From Vicinamibacteria bacterium (GTDB lineage: Bacteria > Acidobacteriota > Vicinamibacteria > Fen-336), in NCBI GenBank assembly GCA_035570235.1, contig DATMML010000043.1, positions 1-64,000 on the forward strand: 64,000 nt of DNA. Reading direction: 5' to 3'. The translations under genes and the position numbers were made by a program. A model generated the notes under the pieces. It saw only the letters and a list, made by a program, of their open reading frames with translations, was not told the origin of the DNA and did no database searches. Positions 7,017 through 16,406 of the stretch are shown one piece after another. Positions within the stretch are counted from its first letter, which is position 1, and the number at the start of each line of letters is the position of its first letter.

Positions 7017-9260
7017 TCACCGCGGCCGGGGTGGGTCCGGGACCACCTGGAACCGGCCCTCCAGACCCCCCTCCGAGCTCGCCCCCACCGCCACCCGGAT
7101 CTCGCCCGGCTCGACCACGAAGCGGAAGTGGCCGTCCAGCAGCCCGAGATCCGCGGGGCCCAGCCGGAAGCGAACTGGCCGCGTCTCGCCTGGGGCCAGG
7201 GTCAAGCGCTGAAAGCCGCGGAGCTGCTTCACCGGCCGCGTCACGCTGGCCGCCTCGTGGGCCACGTAGAGCTGGACCACTTCGTCGCCCGCGCGGGGGC
7301 CCACGTTCTCCACTTCCACGCTGACCGTCACCTCTCCCGTGGGGGGAATGGAGGCCGCGCTCAGGTGCAGGTTGTGGATGGCGAAGCGCGTGTAGCTGAG
7401 CCCGAACCCGAACGGGTAGAGGGGGGTCACGGGTATGTCTAGATACTTGGAAGACCACCTCTGCGGACCCGCCGGTCGGCCCGTGTTCTTGTGGTTGTAG
7501 TAGAGGGGGATCTGGCCCACCGACCTCGGGAACGTCACCGGCAGCTTGCCCCCGGGGTTTGTGTCGCCGAAGAGCACGTCCGCGATCGCGTCACCGGCCT
7601 CGGTTCCGCCCTGCCAGGTCTCGAGAATGGCGGCCGCGTTCTCCGCGAGCCAAGAAATGGTGAGCGGCCGGCCATTCATCAGGACGACCACCGTGGGCTT
7701 GCCCGCCTTCAGCACCTCCTGCACCAGGGGGAGCTGGGGGCCGGGCAGGTCGATCGAGCTGCGGGACCCCGCCTCCCCGCTCATGGCCGCCGCCTCCCCG
7801 ACCACGAGGACGATCGCCTCCGCCTCCTGCGCCCGGGCCACGGCCTCCGCCAGCTCGGCCGGGGACCCGCCCTCGACATCGCAGCCCTTCGCGTAGGCGA
7901 CCCGCGCCTCCGGCCCCAGCTTCGCCCTCACCCCCGCCAGTACCGTGACCGTGTCCTCTTTGCGCCCGTCCCCGGACCAGGAGCCGAGCGGCTCTCGGCC
8001 ATCGTCGGCCAGGGGGCCGATGAGGGCGATCGACCGCAGGTCCTTCCGAAGGGGAAGGACACCCCCTTCGTTGCGAAGGAGCACGATCGAGCGCGCGGCG
8101 GCGGTGCGCGCGGCCTCCCGGTGCGCGGGGTTCAACAGGACCGCCGCTTCCCGGCCCTCCTCGGCAAAGGGCCGCTCAAACAGCCCCGCCCGCATCTTGA
8201 TCCGCAGGATGCGCCGCACCGCCTCGTCGAGGGTGGCCATCGGCACCACGCCCCCGCGGACGAGCGCGGGCAGCTGAGTGGCGTAGAGCCGGCTCACCAT
8301 CTCCATGTCCACTCCGGCGGTGAGCGCCTTCCGCGCGGCCTCGGCCTCGTCCCTCGCCACCCCGTGCTTGATCAACTCCGGCACCGCCGTGTAATCGCTG
8401 ACCACGAAGCCGTCGAAGTGCCACTCCCCGCGCAGGACGCCGGTGAGGGTGAAGGGATTGGCCGTCGCGGGCAGGCCGTCGAGGTCGTTGAACGCGCTCA
8501 TGAAGGTGCCCACCCCCGCCTCCAGGGCGGCCCGAAAGGGCGGAAAGTAGACCTCGCGCAGAGCCCGCTCCGAGAGGTCGGTGGTGTTGTACTCGCGGCC
8601 GGCCTCCGCCGCGCCGTAGCCCACCCAGTGCTTAGCGCACGCGATCACCCGCTGGGGATCCCCGCCCCCCTCGCCCTGGAAGCCGCGCACCCGCGCGCGC
8701 GCGAACGCGCTCCCCAGGTAGGGGTCCTCCCCCGCGCCCTCCGCGATCCGGCCCCAGCGCGGATCCCGCGCGATGTCCACCATGGGTGCGAACGTCCATT
8801 TCAAGCCGACCGCGGTGGCCTCGGCGGCCGCAATCCGGGCCGTCGTCTCCGCGAGGGCGGGGTCGAAGCTCGCCGCTTCCCCGAGGGGGATGGGAAAGAC
8901 GGTCCGATAGCCGTGGATCACGTCGTAACCGGCCAGGACCGGGATCTTCAGCCGCGAGTGCTCGACCGCCGCGCGCTGGATCTCGTTCACGTTCGCGGCC
9001 CCCCGCACGTTCAGGGTCGATCCCAGAAGCCCCTTGGCGGCGAGCGCCAGCTGCTCGGGCTTGATGCGGCCGTCCCCCGCCCCGTCGAGTTGCTGGAGTT
9101 GGCCCAGCTTCTCCTCCAGCGTCATCTGGCGGAGGAGGCCCTCGACGCGGGCCTCCACGGGATCGGGCCCTCCCCCTTCCCCGCCGCCGACTCGGGCCCC
9201 GGGCAGGAGGACGAGCGCCAGCGCCAGGCTCGCCACGAGCGACCTTGTCGTTCTTGACAT
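7017..9260 (-). CDS. Glycoside hydrolase family 3 beta-glucosidase, exported
   Basis: Releases glucose from the non-reducing end of beta-glucosides, probably in the periplasm; resembles BglX. A signal peptide occupies residues 1-25. GH3 N-domain marks are the AKHWVGYG and FAPMVDIARDPRWGR blocks and the nucleophile Asp289 in GFVVSDYTA; the second domain follows and a fibronectin type III-like domain ends the protein (about 650-745). I took ATG 9260 over TTG 9266 because GAGG sits at good spacing. Third gene of the receptor-glucoamylase-GH3 operon, 31 bp after the glucoamylase. GH3 enzymes also act on xylosides or N-acetylglucosaminides, so the substrate is inferred. Confidence 0.93.
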   Translation of the reverse strand: MSRTTRSLVASLALALVLLPGARVGGGEGGGPDPVEARVEGLLRQMTLEEKLGQLQQLDGAGDGRIKPEQLALAAKGLLGSTLNVRGAANVNEIQRAAVEHSRLKIPVLAGYDVIHGYRTVFPIPLGEAASFDPALAETTARIAAAEATAVGLKWTFAPMVDIARDPRWGRIAEGAGEDPYLGSAFARARVRGFQGEGGGDPQRVIACAKHWVGYGAAEAGREYNTTDLSERALREVYFPPFRAALEAGVGTFMSAFNDLDGLPATANPFTLTGVLRGEWHFDGFVVSDYTAVPELIKHGVARDEAEAARKALTAGVDMEMVSRLYATQLPALVRGGVVPMATLDEAVRRILRIKMRAGLFERPFAEEGREAAVLLNPAHREAARTAAARSIVLLRNEGGVLPLRKDLRSIALIGPLADDGREPLGSWSGDGRKEDTVTVLAGVRAKLGPEARVAYAKGCDVEGGSPAELAEAVARAQEAEAIVLVVGEAAAMSGEAGSRSSIDLPGPQLPLVQEVLKAGKPTVVVLMNGRPLTISWLAENAAAILETWQGGTEAGDAIADVLFGDTNPGGKLPVTFPRSVGQIPLYYNHKNTGRPAGPQRWSSKYLDIPVTPLYPFGFGLSYTRFAIHNLHLSAASIPPTGEVTVSVEVENVGPRAGDEVVQLYVAHEAASVTRPVKQLRGFQRLTLAPGETRPVRFRLGPADLGLLDGHFRFVVEPGEIRVAVGASSEGGLEGRFQVVPDPPRPR

Positions 9261-9291
9261 GAGCAACCTCGGCCAGGGCGGCGAGGCCGGT

Positions 9292-10701
9292 TCAGCCCAG
9301 CCAACCGCCGCGGAAACCGGCGCGAATGAGGCCCCGCCGCAGGTGGGGATTTTTCTTCATCACGCGCCAGACGAGCGCACTACGCGCGTTTTCTATCATA
9401 GAAAGGATCGCCCCCTGGTCGATGCCGACGTAGTCGGTGTCGAACCACCCCGCCCCTTGTACCACCCGTCCCTGCTTGACCACGGTGCCGTCGGGAACCG
9501 ACGGGTTGAAGGCGTCGAAGAAGCCGTACGTCCCGTACAGCTTTGACCCGTAGAGCTGGTGTATCTCGAGGATCGTCGGGATGACCGCCTCGGGAGCGAA
9601 GGGCAGCGACCCCAGGGCGGCGGCGGGCGCGATTGTGCCGTCGTCGCGGACGTCGCCCGCGGCCGCCCCCCGGGCCCAATAGGACTTGAACGCCCGCGGT
9701 CGTCCCTCCCGCATCGCCTCCGCCTGGGGGCCGTCACACGCGGTGAGACCCCAGACGTGGGGGCCGTAACCCCGCCATCCCCCCGGGTTTTCGAGGGCGT
9801 AGTCACGCTGGGCCAGGGTGGCCCGCCGCGAGTTCTCGAAGTAGTCGATGCCCCGGTCGCTCATGTAGGCGTCGCGGATGCCCCGGAAGTCGACCCAGAC
9901 GTGCGAGTACTGGTGGCCGAAGAGGGGGGCAAAGTTGACGTGGGGCCGGCGGTAGTACTCCTGCCAGCGGTAGGTTCGGGTGAACTCCGACCAGGCGGCT
10001 TCCGACAAGGGATGGGTGGGCGAGCCGAGGGCCAAAAGGTAGAGGATCATCGATTCGTCGTACCCGCGCCAATCGTCGGGGTAGAAGCCCGTCTCCGGCT
10101 TCCAGGCCCGCGCGAGAAGGGGCGGGCGCGGGGCTGCCCAGGACCAGTCGACGCGGGTGTAGATCCGCTCGGCCAGATCCCGGATCTCTGCCTCCTCTCC
10201 CCCTCCCTCGAAATAGGACTGGCAGAAGAGGATTCCGGCCAGGAGCAGTGAGGAGTCGATCGTCGACAGTTCGACGCCGGGACCGGCCCGCTCCCCCGCC
10301 TGCTGCTCTAGGAAGTGATAGAAGAACCCGCGGTAGCCGGTCTGGCCCGTGGGGCCGGGACCTTGCGGCGCTTCCTCCAAGAACCGGAGCGTGGCCTTGA
10401 CACGCGAAGCCGCCTCTCCCCGTTTCACATACCCGCGCTCGACGCCAATCGGGTAGGCGGTGAGGGCGAAGCCCATGGCGGCGATGCTGGAGGGCGAGGG
10501 GGAGGGGTAGCGGTCGGGAACGAGGCCGTTGCCGGGGTCCGCGAGGTCCCAAAAGTATCGGAATGTCCTCGCCTCGAGCTCGTCGAAGAAGGGAGGAAAG
10601 GAGGGGGCGGGGGCCTCCCCGACGCCCAGCGCGGAACCCGCCCCGATCAGCAGCCCCAGGGCGGGCCCGCTCAAGAGCGCGATCGACAAGCGCCGGATCA
10701 T
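9292..10701 (-). CDS. Glucoamylase-like exported protein (PF10091-type)
   Basis: 469 residues with a signal peptide (MIRRLSIALL...AGSALGVG). It reads as the (alpha/alpha)6-type glucoamylase-like family, starting at FFDELEARTFRYFWDLADP and including GFYPDDWRGYDESMILYLLALGSP, GHQYSHVWVDFRGIRDAY and GLTACDGP. I cannot name catalytic acids with certainty. The ATG at 10701 precedes the signal peptide; an upstream extension to 10773 adds a basic stretch without a ribosome site. It lies between the TonB receptor and the GH3 enzyme, so the three probably import and break down a beta- or cyclic glucan. Confidence 0.88.
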   Translation of the reverse strand: MIRRLSIALLSGPALGLLIGAGSALGVGEAPAPSFPPFFDELEARTFRYFWDLADPGNGLVPDRYPSPSPSSIAAMGFALTAYPIGVERGYVKRGEAASRVKATLRFLEEAPQGPGPTGQTGYRGFFYHFLEQQAGERAGPGVELSTIDSSLLLAGILFCQSYFEGGGEEAEIRDLAERIYTRVDWSWAAPRPPLLARAWKPETGFYPDDWRGYDESMILYLLALGSPTHPLSEAAWSEFTRTYRWQEYYRRPHVNFAPLFGHQYSHVWVDFRGIRDAYMSDRGIDYFENSRRATLAQRDYALENPGGWRGYGPHVWGLTACDGPQAEAMREGRPRAFKSYWARGAAAGDVRDDGTIAPAAALGSLPFAPEAVIPTILEIHQLYGSKLYGTYGFFDAFNPSVPDGTVVKQGRVVQGAGWFDTDYVGIDQGAILSMIENARSALVWRVMKKNPHLRRGLIRAGFRGGWLG

Positions 10702-10777
10702 CGGAGCCCTCTGCCGTCCGGCGCGGGGTGGGCGGACGCCCTTCCCCAAGAGCGCCCGCCCCCGGGTGAGCAAGAGG

Positions 10778-13594
10778 CTAGAAGCGGAAACTCAGCCCGA
10801 ACTGGAAGCGCCGCTTCGGGTCTTCGGTGTTCGGCGTTCCGAAGTTGGCGTTCACGTTCGGGAGCGGCGGCTCAAAGCCATCATAGCCGGTGAAGTTGTC
10901 GTGATTGAAGAGGTTGAAGACCTGGGCCGAGAGCTCGACGTGGCTCTTGCCGGAGATCTTGAAATCCTTGTCGAGTCTGAGGTCGATGCTCTGGAAGGCG
11001 AAGGTCTCGTTCGGTCGACCCGCGTAGAGCAGGATCTTCCGCTGGTTGATCCCGAACCCCTGCGTGTCGTCAATGAGGGTGAAGCCGACCCCCGAGCTGA
11101 GGACGATGAAGGCGCTCGCCCGAAAGCCCTGGGGCAGCTGGTAGATCCCCGTGGCCACGATGCGGTTGCGCTCGTCGGTCTGGGTGGGATGCCGCGGGTA
11201 GGCCGAGACGCTGGGGTAGTCGAGGCTGAAATTGTCGCCCCCGATCTCGTCCGCCCGGCCCAGGGTGTAGGTGAGGGTCATCCCCCACTTGGAGGCGGAG
11301 GTGAACGGCTTCTCCAGGGTCACGAAGAGCGCGTCGTACCAGGCCTTCTTGGTGTCGCTGGAGAGGAGGATGTTGGAGAAGCCGGGCACCGCGAAGCAGC
11401 ACTCGCCGTCCGGCCGGCGGTTGCCGAAGATGTAGGTGAAACCGTGGGTGCTGCGTGCGCCCGCGTAGCTCGCGGAGGCCAGGACGGGACCGAAGGTGTG
11501 GCGCAGGCCGACCGTGAACTGGTCGGAAACAGGGGGGGTGGTGTTGTTGTCGATGAGGTAGACCTCGGGGTTGGGGGCCTGGCCGGTCGCGATGATGCCG
11601 TCGAGACCCGCCTTGCTCAGGTACTGGGGCTGCCAGACCAGGGTGGGCTGGCCGTCCCGGATGCTGCCATCGGCGGAGAAGCGGAAGGTCCGGATCGCGT
11701 ATTGAAGTCGGTAGCGCTCATCGAGGGTGTAGTTGTAGAGGACGCGGTCGAAGTAGCGACCGTAGCCCGCAAAGAGGGTGGTCTGTCCCTTGCCGCTCAA
11801 GTCATAGGAGAACCCGATTCGGGGCTGGACCGCGCCGTAGTACGCTGGGCGCTGGGTGCCGTCGGTGAAGTACTGGGGCGGCACGAAGCTCGAGACCGCC
11901 GCCTTCACGTTCGCGGGTGTCACGTAGTTGTTGTCGAGCATGTCCGACTCGTAGTCCCACCGAAGGCCGGCGTTGATGGTGAGCCTCGCGGTCGGGCTCC
12001 AGTCATCCTGGGCGAAGAACCCGAGCTCCCAGTTCCCGGCGTTTAGGTTCGGGTTACCCAAGCCGTACTGCGCCTCGAAGGGGAAATCGAAGCTGATGTC
12101 CGATCGGAAGTGGAAGATCGGGTTTCCGTTCAGCTGTTTCGACACGTCGTAGTTGAGCCGGCTGAGGACGGTGCCCACCTTGACGCTGTGGTTTCCCTGC
12201 CACTTGGCGAACCGGCTGTAGTCATCGCGCAAAGACCAGCGGTCCTGCTGGAAAACCTGGGTCGTGTCCCGGCCTCCCACCCTGAGCGTGCCCTGGTAGT
12301 CCCGGCCGATGAGGTCTGGGTTGGTGGGCACGGGGTTCCATTTCGAGCGCTGAAAGGTGAAGCTCGCCTCGTTCGCCCAGTCGGACCGCGTCGTCTGGTA
12401 GCGAAGGAGAAGGGAGTTCACGTCGTTCTGGATGTTGTTCGCGGTCTGGAAGCTGTCCTGGTTGCCGAAGTCCCGGACGTCTGTCTCGTGACGGATGTTG
12501 TATGTGAGGTCCACGAGGTCGCCCGCCCGGGGCTGGTAGGAGACCTTCGCGAAGCCGAGGTTGGAACGGAAGGGGCTCGGGAAGAACCCTTCAAACGAGC
12601 CCAGCCCCAGTCGATCCGGCGCCGGGTTGCTGCCCAGGAAGACGCGGTTGTCGCGGTTTTGGAGGTTGTACTCCCAGGAGGCGAAGAACTGCATCTTGTC
12701 CTTCACGATGGGCCCGCCCAGGCTGGCCCCGCTCTGGAAGCGCTCGTATGTCGGTTTGGGGTCGCCGCGCTTCTCCGCGAAATAATCATTCGCCACCAGG
12801 TGCTTGTCCTGGTAGAGCAGGAAGGCGTCCCCGGACCATGTGTTTCCCCCGCTCTTGGTGACCGCGGTGATGATGGCGCTGGACGCCTTCTCGTACTCGG
12901 CCTTGAAGTTCTGGGTGAGGACGCGGAACTCCTGAACCGCGTTCTGGGGGAAGGGATTGCCCCGGCTGGAGTCCTGCCCCACGACCCCGCCCTCCAGGGT
13001 GTCGTTCTTGTAGCTCACCCCGTCGATGAAGACGTTGGTCTGATTGGCGGAGAGGGCACCTCCCGAGAACTGCTTCTTGACGGAGTTTTCGGACTCCACC
13101 CGCACCCCGGGAGCGAGGGCGGCGAAGTTCAAGAAGTTGCGGTTGTTCTGGGGAAGGGCCTCTACCTGCTCCGGCGTGACGTTGGTGGCGATCTGGGATG
13201 TCCGCGTGTCCAGCAAGAGGTCACCCACTACGGTGACGTTCTCCACGTACGCAAGCTCAGCGGTGAGGCGGAAGCTCAGTTCCAGATCCTGGCCCACGAG
13301 GACCTGGACGGCCCGCGCGGCCGGCTTGTACTGAGGCACGCTGATGGTGATCTCGTAGTTGCCGGGCCGCAGGGCAGCCAAAGTGAACGACCCGTCCGGG
13401 CCGGACACCGTCTCGTTCGTGAAGCCGCTCTGCGTCTCGTGGGCCACGATGTTCGCCCCGGGGAGGGGCCCCGTCTCATCCTTGATGGTTCCGTGGATCT
13501 GGGCCGAAGTCGACTGGGCCAAGCTCGAGGTTGCCCCCACTAAAAAGAGCGCGAGGGAGGCGAGGGTTCGTAGCGCGACGTGTCTTGCCATCAT
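10778..13594 (-). CDS. Oar-like TonB-dependent outer-membrane receptor with carboxypeptidase-regulatory N-domain
   Basis: 938 residues. A signal peptide (about 1-26) leads into a CarboxypepD_reg beta-sandwich (about 30-100; IHGTIKDETGPLPGANI), then a plug (about 105-230; QVEALPQNNRNFLNFAALAPGV) and a 22-strand-type barrel ending in a C-terminal Phe (FGLSFRF). This is the Oar family, abundant in Acidobacteriota and Bacteroidota, and here it is the first gene of an operon with a glucoamylase and a GH3 enzyme; no SusD partner is seen. GGAGG lies 6 bases before the doubled ATG. The substrate is inferred from neighbours. Confidence 0.93.
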   Translation of the reverse strand: MMARHVALRTLASLALFLVGATSSLAQSTSAQIHGTIKDETGPLPGANIVAHETQSGFTNETVSGPDGSFTLAALRPGNYEITISVPQYKPAARAVQVLVGQDLELSFRLTAELAYVENVTVVGDLLLDTRTSQIATNVTPEQVEALPQNNRNFLNFAALAPGVRVESENSVKKQFSGGALSANQTNVFIDGVSYKNDTLEGGVVGQDSSRGNPFPQNAVQEFRVLTQNFKAEYEKASSAIITAVTKSGGNTWSGDAFLLYQDKHLVANDYFAEKRGDPKPTYERFQSGASLGGPIVKDKMQFFASWEYNLQNRDNRVFLGSNPAPDRLGLGSFEGFFPSPFRSNLGFAKVSYQPRAGDLVDLTYNIRHETDVRDFGNQDSFQTANNIQNDVNSLLLRYQTTRSDWANEASFTFQRSKWNPVPTNPDLIGRDYQGTLRVGGRDTTQVFQQDRWSLRDDYSRFAKWQGNHSVKVGTVLSRLNYDVSKQLNGNPIFHFRSDISFDFPFEAQYGLGNPNLNAGNWELGFFAQDDWSPTARLTINAGLRWDYESDMLDNNYVTPANVKAAVSSFVPPQYFTDGTQRPAYYGAVQPRIGFSYDLSGKGQTTLFAGYGRYFDRVLYNYTLDERYRLQYAIRTFRFSADGSIRDGQPTLVWQPQYLSKAGLDGIIATGQAPNPEVYLIDNNTTPPVSDQFTVGLRHTFGPVLASASYAGARSTHGFTYIFGNRRPDGECCFAVPGFSNILLSSDTKKAWYDALFVTLEKPFTSASKWGMTLTYTLGRADEIGGDNFSLDYPSVSAYPRHPTQTDERNRIVATGIYQLPQGFRASAFIVLSSGVGFTLIDDTQGFGINQRKILLYAGRPNETFAFQSIDLRLDKDFKISGKSHVELSAQVFNLFNHDNFTGYDGFEPPLPNVNANFGTPNTEDPKRRFQFGLSFRF

Positions 13595-13944
13595 GGCCGA
13601 CCTCCGAGGCCGGATGGGCCAGAAGCGCTCGTCCTCGGCTGCCCGGGCCAGGAAAAAGCTCCTTAGGGAGGCCGGAAAGCCTGGGTCAGGGGCGGGAACC
13701 CGGTCCGCTCGCGCCGAGTCGGTCGCGGCCCCCCCGCCATCCTCGAAACCAGAGGACGCACCTTCGTGGCCGTCACCAGTGCCGCGCCAAGGCTGCGCCT
13801 CTCATGCCTTCCGGGCTAGCGGGCAGACCCTGAATCTCGTTTGGGGAAGTCCCCCAATTCCGCCTCGGGGTTTCCCCGGCGGCGGACGCCCTGGCCATTG
13901 ACCCTGCCCCGGGACGGGACTAGCCTCCCTCCGAAGGAGGCCCT
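13595..13944. other. 350-bp divergent intergenic region
   Basis: Separates the TonB receptor (minus) from the ACT gene (plus). It must hold the receptor operon's promoter, which I could not identify. On the plus side a good -35/-10 pair for the ACT gene is annotated separately. I see no convincing gene in it; its open frames have no ribosome site and low-complexity translations. Confidence 0.6.
13898..13926 (+). promoter_or_regulatory. Sigma-70-like promoter for the ACT gene
   Basis: TTGACC (13898-13903) and TAGCCT (13921-13926) are 17 bp apart. The expected transcript start near 13933 leaves a leader of about 12 bases made almost entirely of the AAGGAGG ribosome site. The same hexamers with the same spacing recur before the methyltransferase gene at 60161. 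Confidence 0.5.
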
Positions 13945-14376
13945 ATGGGTGTCACCGTCAAGAAGATCACGCTCTGGCGGGGCAAGGTGGAGAACCGCCC
14001 CGGGATGCTCGCCGATGTGCTGGCGCCGGCGGCCACCACCGGCACCGACCTCAGGGTCGTGATGGGCTACCGCGAGCCGGGCGAGGCCCAGGCCGTCATC
14101 GAGCTATTCCCGGTGGGGGGCAAGAAGCTCAGGGCGGCCATGGCGGCCGCGGGGCTCGGCCCCTCCACCATCCCCACCCTGCTCGTCACCGGAGACAACC
14201 GGGCCGGCTTGTGCGAGGCCATGGCCCGCGCGGTCGCCGATGCTGGAATCAACATCGCCTTCATGGTGGCGCAGGCCGTAGGCCGCCAGTTCTCGGCCGT
14301 TTTCGGGTTCGAGAGCGAAGCGGACGCGGCGCGGGCGGCTACGCTGATCAAAAAGGCGGCGCGGCGGAGGCCCTAG
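13945..14376 (+). CDS. Tandem ACT-domain protein
   Basis: 143 residues with two ACT-like beta-alpha-beta units. The first, at about 5-60, contains VENRPGMLADVLAPAA; the second, at about 75-140, contains LVTGDNRAGLCEAMARAVADAGINI. ACT modules bind amino acids and regulate metabolic enzymes; as no enzyme is fused, a partner is unknown. GAAGGAGG precedes the ATG with a good gap. It converges with mqnC, 107 bp away, and a hairpin lies between. Confidence 0.85.
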   Translation: MGVTVKKITLWRGKVENRPGMLADVLAPAATTGTDLRVVMGYREPGEAQAVIELFPVGGKKLRAAMAAAGLGPSTIPTLLVTGDNRAGLCEAMARAVADAGINIAFMVAQAVGRQFSAVFGFESEADAARAATLIKKAARRRP

Positions 14377-14404
14377 GAAGGCCTAGCGAACCCCGGCTCG
14401 GCGA

Positions 14405-14436
14405 CGGGCTCTAGGTGAGCGGCAGGAGAGAGCCCG
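14405..14436. terminator. Possible bidirectional terminator hairpin
   Basis: CGGGCTCT (14405-14412) and AGAGCCCG (14429-14436) are perfectly complementary around a 16-base loop, in the gap between the convergent ACT gene and mqnC. No T-run follows on either strand, so intrinsic termination is not proven. Confidence 0.35.
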
Positions 14437-14482
14437 CCGCCTCGGGATGTCGGCACGCCCTTCTGTTGCCGCGGGCTTCGCC

Positions 14483-15616
14483 TCAGCCGGCCAGGGAGGC
14501 GGCGGTAGCCGGCTCTCCGGGCAGGGCCGGGGTCGGGTGCGTCCAACAGTAGGGATCGCCCACGATCCGGTAGTCCATGGTCCGGCGCTTGGGCACGAAT
14601 CCCGCGTCCTGGATGTTGCGCGCGATCTCCGCCTCCGTCAGGCGGAAGTGGGCTCCCGCCGCGGAGACCACATTCTCCTCGATCATGAGGCTCCCAAAGT
14701 CGTTGGCCCCGAACCGGAGCGAGACCTGCCCGATCTTGCCCCCCTGGGTGACCCAGGAGGCCTGCACGTTCGGGAAGTTGTCGAGCATGACCCGCGCCAC
14801 GGCCAGCGTGCGGAGGTACTGGAAGGAGGTGAGCTCGTCTCCCCCGATGGCGGTGTGGGCGGGCTGAAAGGTCCAGGCGATGAAGGCGGTGAAGCCCCGG
14901 GTTCGGGCCTGGAGATCGCGAAGGTGGATGAGGTGGTCGATCCGCTCCTCGAGCGTTTCCACGTGCCCGAACATCATGGTGGCCGTGGTCTTCATGCCCA
15001 GCCCGTGGGCGACCTCCATGACCTCCAGCCACTCCGCGGTCGTGCCCTTGGCGATGCCGATGCGCTCGCGCACACGGTCAGACAGGATCTCGGCCCCGCC
15101 CCCCGGGATGGAGTCGAGGCCAGCCGCGATCAGGCGGCGCAGCGCCTCCTCGGTGGTGAGGCGGGAGACCCTCTCGATGTGCTTCACCTCCGCCGGGGAG
15201 AGCCCGTGGATCCAGATGGGGTAGTTCGCCTTGATCCAGCGGAACAGCTCCTCGTAGTACTCGATGCCGAGGTCGGGGTGGAGTCCCCCCTGGAGCAGGA
15301 TCTGGTTGCCCCCCAAAGCCAGGGTCTCCTCGATCTTCTGGGCTAGCTCGCGCTTGGAGAGAAGGTACCCCTCCTTTGAGGGAAGGTCCCGGTAGAACGC
15401 GCAGAAGGCGCACTGGGCGGTGCAGACATTGGTGTAGTTGATGTTGCGGTCGATGATGTAGGTGACGACCGGCTCCGGGTGCAGGCGCTGCCGGACGCTG
15501 TCCGCGAGCATGCCCAGCTCCAGGAAGTCGCCCTCCCGGAGGAGGACCACACCCTCCGCGCGGCCGAGCGGCTCGCCCGCCCGCACCTTCTCCGCGATCG
15601 CCTCAAGGATGGCCAT
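14483..15616 (-). CDS. mqnC: Cyclic dehypoxanthinyl futalosine synthase (radical SAM)
   Basis: Radical-SAM enzyme of the futalosine pathway that cyclises dehypoxanthinyl futalosine to the spiro/cyclic intermediate. 377 residues; the 4Fe-4S motif CTAQCAFC gives Cys65, Cys69 and Cys72, and the preceding IIDRNINYTNVC is typical of MqnC rather than MqnE. GLDSIPGGGAEIL, MMFGHVETLEERIDHL and the C-terminal QVSLRFGANDFG also fit. The start overlaps the end of mqnA by 14 bp, so mqnE-mqnA-mqnC form one unit. Confidence 0.95.
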   Translation of the reverse strand: MAILEAIAEKVRAGEPLGRAEGVVLLREGDFLELGMLADSVRQRLHPEPVVTYIIDRNINYTNVCTAQCAFCAFYRDLPSKEGYLLSKRELAQKIEETLALGGNQILLQGGLHPDLGIEYYEELFRWIKANYPIWIHGLSPAEVKHIERVSRLTTEEALRRLIAAGLDSIPGGGAEILSDRVRERIGIAKGTTAEWLEVMEVAHGLGMKTTATMMFGHVETLEERIDHLIHLRDLQARTRGFTAFIAWTFQPAHTAIGGDELTSFQYLRTLAVARVMLDNFPNVQASWVTQGGKIGQVSLRFGANDFGSLMIEENVVSAAGAHFRLTEAEIARNIQDAGFVPKRRTMDYRIVGDPYCWTHPTPALPGEPATAASLAG

Positions 15617-16406
15617 GAAACCTCAGCTCCGGGATCCTGGGGATAAGGCCCAGGGCGTGCGCCCGCCGGTAGAACTCCCGGAGCCCTCCCACTTCCGCCT
15701 CCCCCAGGTCGTAGACCATGTTCGATCGGAGGTACGACTCGTTCTCCGCCCCGTGCCCGGCACCATAGCCATTGTAGCTCGAAGCGATGGTGGAGATGGC
15801 TTGAAGGCCCGCGCGCAGTGACTCCTGCAGTCGCGCCACTTGGGCCGTCGTCACCCCGCCCGGTCGGCCCGCCCAGAAGGCGAAGACAAAGGGCAGCCCG
15901 GTCCGGGCCCTCCACTCCTCGCCCAGGTCCAGCCACGCGGCCTCGCCCTCGAAGTAGAGAGCGGGATCCCCAATGACGAGGGCGGCGTCGGCCGCCTCCA
16001 GCATCTCGGGCACGGAGGGGGACATGGGCACGTACTCCGGGTCGCGCCCCAGTCGCTCGCGCATCAGGATCTTGAGCAGGGCCACGCTGGTTCGGCTGGA
16101 GGTGTCCAGGGCCACGCGGCGAATCTCGGGGAGCGGTCGCCGGTGGAAGAGGCGGACCGAGCGCACGGGGCCGTGGCTGCCGATGGCGATTCCGGGGACG
16201 ATCGCGTAGTCCCCATAGGCGTACTCGATGGACGGGATCATGCCCAGGTCAATTTCGCCACGATGGAGCCGTTCCGCGACCTGGGCGGGAACGTCGCGCT
16301 CCAGGAGGAAGCGGGGGTCGCCCCGGAGACCGTGAACGACGGGAGCCACGTTCAGGTAGGGCACGATGCCCAGGCGCAGGGGTTCCGGCGCGGAAGCGCT
16401 CACCAC
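15603..16406 (-). CDS. mqnA: Chorismate dehydratase
   Basis: Dehydrates chorismate to 3-enolpyruvylbenzoate, entry to the futalosine pathway. 267 residues with a periplasmic-binding-protein-like fold. Family signs are GIVPYLNVAPVVHGL, GEIDLGMIPSIEYAYGDY, SVRLFHRRP and VALDTSSRTSVALLKIL. It overlaps mqnE by 7 bp at its start and mqnC by 14 bp at its end. MqnD is a distant homologue, but the DTSSRTS block and the direct link to mqnE/mqnC favour MqnA. Confidence 0.94.
   Translation of the reverse strand: MVSASAPEPLRLGIVPYLNVAPVVHGLRGDPRFLLERDVPAQVAERLHRGEIDLGMIPSIEYAYGDYAIVPGIAIGSHGPVRSVRLFHRRPLPEIRRVALDTSSRTSVALLKILMRERLGRDPEYVPMSPSVPEMLEAADAALVIGDPALYFEGEAAWLDLGEEWRARTGLPFVFAFWAGRPGGVTTAQVARLQESLRAGLQAISTIASSYNGYGAGHGAENESYLRSNMVYDLGEAEVGGLREFYRRAHALGLIPRIPELRFHGHP

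Noticed and set aside
7491-9257. 588-codon plus-strand open frame opposite the GH3 gene
   Set aside because: It is a GC-rich antisense shadow: the GH3 frame on the other strand shows clear family motifs and a signal peptide, while this one has low-complexity Arg/Gly/Pro composition and no recognisable domain.
10529-13543. Two long plus-strand open frames opposite the TonB receptor
   Set aside because: Antisense to a complete receptor with plug, barrel and signal peptide; their translations match no family and have no ribosome site.
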